Program-made: the position numbers and the translations under genes
Part shown: piece after piece, positions 61,501-64,000 of the stretch
Layout: each line of letters starts with the position of its first letter
Numbering within the stretch: the first letter of the stretch is position 1
Notes under the pieces: generated by a model
The model's database searches: none
What the model was told of the DNA's origin: nothing
What the model saw: the letters and a program-made list of their open reading frames with translations, nothing else
Assembly: GCF_041296385.1 (NCBI RefSeq)
Contig: NW_027184085.1
Coordinates: 52,171,109-52,235,108, forward strand
Reading direction: 5' to 3'
DNA from: Aphelocoma coerulescens
Lineage: Eukaryota; Chordata; Aves; Passeriformes; Corvidae
Length of the DNA stretch: 64,000 nt

Positions 61501-62090
61501 TTATGAGGAGGCTTTGGTATTGTGTTTTGTATTTTTTTAATTATGTTTTCACACTAAAGTAGTATATTTGAATGTTAAAATTCTTTAATGGAAGATTAAT
61601 GATGCAGAAAAGATGCTTCTTCCTTTGATTTTGGGAAAATTTATTCAGTAAAATCTGATTGCTCTTCTTTTGGAAAGCTCTTGGTTTTTCTGGATCTTCT
61701 TAAATGGCTTTTGATAATAATCTGTAAGATGTTGTTAGGATGAAAAATTCACCTCATCAGATATTCTGTACAGAATGCAAAACCTTTCTTCTGATAAATC
61801 AGCTCTATTCTCAAAGTGACAATTCTTACTTTGAGTCTCAGGCTGTACTGCTGCTCGATAAATTTGGGGAACAGAAGAAAAAGCAGAGAAATACCTCAGA
61901 ATGCAAACTGTAGGGGGAAAAAAAAGGAAGCTCTAGGTAAAGCTATATATATGTTCTGTGTTGTGTAAGGATGAGAGTTTTGTTCTAAAATTTAGCTTCT
62001 TTTAGTTCATTTTGTATTTTCATTTGTAAGTGCCTAGCAGCTATTGCTGTTGACTTTAAAGAAACTGGTTGGAATGAAATAAAACCACAG
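58506..62090. other. Non-coding AT-rich DNA
   Basis: No gene recognised. It holds a 20-nt A run (60155-60174) followed by an A/C-rich stretch to about 60236, and a (TA)n patch near 60262. Confidence 0.5.
60155..60236. repeat. Poly(A) followed by A/C-rich low complexity
   Basis: Twenty As, then CAAACAACC-like words. It is similar in style to 3328-3410. The Lys/Asn/Pro-rich frame read across it is an artefact of composition. Confidence 0.75.
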
Positions 62091-62740
62091 AAATGTCTCC
62101 TCCTGCTCAGCTCAGCCCAGCCCAGCCTGTAAGTAGTCTGCCTGCAGCAGATGTTTCTGCTTTAAACTTAAGGCAGATAAAACTACAGGTCACTATTTTA
62201 ATTACTGCTCTGGGTGCAAACATCCCTACAGAACAGCACAGAAATGTGCCAGATGATGTCCACAACAAATTACTCACCTTTGTGGCCATATCACAACAGG
62301 AATTTTGAACTGTGAACAACCAAACAGGTTTATAAAGGCATGATGATTGATTGACTGTGTGTTTGAGGGATTCCTCTGACCATTGCACAAAGAGGGTTCT
62401 CCACCAACCCAGCCCTGAGAGCTGCCATGTGCCTTCAGTCCATGGGGCCCACCGAGCACAGGGGCACTCCCCATGCCCTTTGATACCACAACTTGGATAT
62501 TTAGAGGGACAGAGAACAGCAACAGGGTCTGGGACGATCTGTGCTTTTGCATCTGCCTTTGATGATGACCAGTCAGGGTCAAAACAACCCTTGAACATTT
62601 TTAATACGAATAAATTTGATCTCTTTTGTTTTATGATCTCTGAGGCCACAGAGGAATTTTCATTCTTTTTTTCACATAAGGAGCAGAGATATGCCTCTAA
62701 CTATTTTATTGGGAAACACAGAAGAAGAAAGAACTAAGGT
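62091..62740. other. GC-richer stretch with long overlapping frames, no recognised gene
   Basis: Frames of 128 codons (62351-62737 plus) and 180 codons (62107-62649 minus) overlap. Neither has a recognisable domain, signal peptide or family pattern. It opens with a short CAGCTCAGCCCAGCCCAGC repeat. It may be an old unrecognised repeat. Confidence 0.35.
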
Positions 62741-64000
62741 TTCTGTTTGTCAAAGAGCACATATACGTATTTAATTTCAGTGGGATGCCTTTAAAAATTA
62801 TGATTTTTATGGACTAGGTCTATATTTTAGTTTTCAGGAAGTGAGAGGAAACAGGATCCAATGGCCAAGTAACCCAGCATAAAAAATAACTGTGTTAAAA
62901 TTAGGTTAAGTTTTGGTCACCTATTTTTAAAATTCTGAGTATTGAGTTAGCACCAATAAGTATATTTTAGAAAATGCCCCTCATTTTTTTCCTTTTCTCA
63001 TTTGGTCTTCAGTAGATAGCAAACCCTTTGGATATCAGCAATTCTTTGGACCTCAATGAACACAGAAGCAGAAGGATTCTTCTTATGAAAACTATAAGCA
63101 TCTGAATGATACACAAAATGCAGAAAGCATGTACTAAATAGAACTGGAATATTTCTTTAGAGGAAAGAAAGGATAGCACAGCTCTCAACACATGATAAGA
63201 CCCAATCACAAAATTATCACAACAGGTAAGTTTTTGCATGACAAAGGATCCATGATTTGGCTTAAGATTTTATTCTGTGCTTTGATGTCCTGTCTTTAAC
63301 CAAGTATGTTTCCTTACCCCAGTCTTCTCCCACTGCCTTGTAATGCAATGAAAATCTTCATTAACTTGTGCCAAAGATACAAGAATACCTTTAAAGGGTT
63401 TTGAAAGAGTAGTTCTTCTTAACAGTGGTAGTATTCCCCACAAAGTAAAAGATGAACAGGTGAGAGAAAGAGACCTATCTGAAAGTATGACTTACAGTCT
63501 GTTTTCATTCTGTATTTCATCATGACTGTACAACAACAAAACAAGTTATTTTATCTTTCATAAAAGAGTACCATCTATTAATTCTGGTCTAATTATTTCT
63601 CATTAATTTTTTTAAATTGTTATATGAAAGGAAGTGGATTTTCCTGACGTTTGTTTATCAGAGAATTGTTTAGTAAAGAGGATCTGACTGAGAATGGCAC
63701 TAATTAGGAACAGCTGTACTCCAGTTTCTATGGAGCCAAGGAATTTGATGCATTTAAATGAAACTAAGAATTAATGTGGTTTTAGGTAAATTTAGGGATG
63801 CCATAATTCATACCCTTGGAGTTAGATATATACTTGGCATTTTTCTGAGTTAAGATATACAGGTCAAAAAATTTGTTATCATTATTTTTCTATGCACTAA
63901 CACTTTTTACTGGTTTATTCTGTTTATAGAACTTGCTTGACATTTCCTTCACATCTGTGAATAATCTAAGCAGCAGCACACAAACAAAGCAGCATCTTGG
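62741..64000. other. Non-coding AT-rich DNA
   Basis: Nothing recognised to the end of the window. Confidence 0.5.

Noticed and set aside
1..64000. tRNA, rRNA, snRNA genes and CRISPR arrays.
   Set aside because: Looked for cloverleaf A/B-box words, snRNA starts and regularly spaced repeats; none found. The regular tandem arrays are simple microsatellites.

Overview
This is an AT-rich window of nuclear DNA from a bird, probably a songbird. The evidence is the repeat content: CR1 LINE fragments throughout (SGNH-esterase, endonuclease, reverse-transcriptase and 3'-UTR pieces), several ERVL- and ERVK-like solo LTRs of kinds common in avian genomes, no SINEs, and sparse CpG outside transposons. 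I could not recognise a host protein-coding gene, tRNA, rRNA or CRISPR array. Most of the window reads as intergenic or intronic sequence.

The main feature is a short, young, structurally complete LTR element at 9935-12122 (2188 bp). Two 277-bp LTRs (TG...CA) differ at 3 positions and are flanked by a perfect 6-bp target duplication (AGTTTT). Between them lie a tRNA-Ala-like primer-binding site, a splice-donor candidate, a Gag matrix-like reading frame, a CpG-rich segment, and an open frame encoding a Y-box-type cold-shock domain (CSD) with a proline/aromatic tail. There is no protease, polymerase or envelope. The layout is that of a retrovirus that has swapped most of its coding capacity for a captured, intronless cellular gene, so it would need helper proteins in trans. 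The LTRs are about 1% apart, but the CSD is far more diverged from the vertebrate Y-box proteins I know while keeping its nucleic-acid-contact residues at exact spacing. This suggests that the capture is older than this insertion and that the CSD was maintained while the family replicated. The LTR carries an inverted CCAAT (Y-box-like) motif, so feedback of the encoded protein on its own LTR or RNA is conceivable.

Layout: 1-4.4 kb holds a CR1 ORF2 scrap and non-coding DNA; 4.45-4.98 kb an ERVL-like solo LTR (+); 6.36-7.76 kb a decayed antisense CR1 with ORF1 esterase and ORF2 endonuclease; about 8 kb a CpG-bearing block of unknown origin; 9.93-12.12 kb the CSD element; 14.99-15.49 kb a solo LTR (-) of the 4.45-kb family; 16.53-17.85 kb a 1.3-kb solo LTR (-); 19.46-19.85 kb a rearranged CR1 (-); 28.87-29.25 kb an ERVK-like LTR (-); 38.5-38.97 kb a CR1 3' end (-) with a (TAGAA)16 tail; 47.7-49.5 kb a CR1 3' end (-) split by a 1.4-kb solo LTR (+) with a 5-bp duplication; 52.3, 54.7 and 57.0-58.5 kb CR1 copies (+). 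The long stretches between are AT-rich DNA with simple repeats only.
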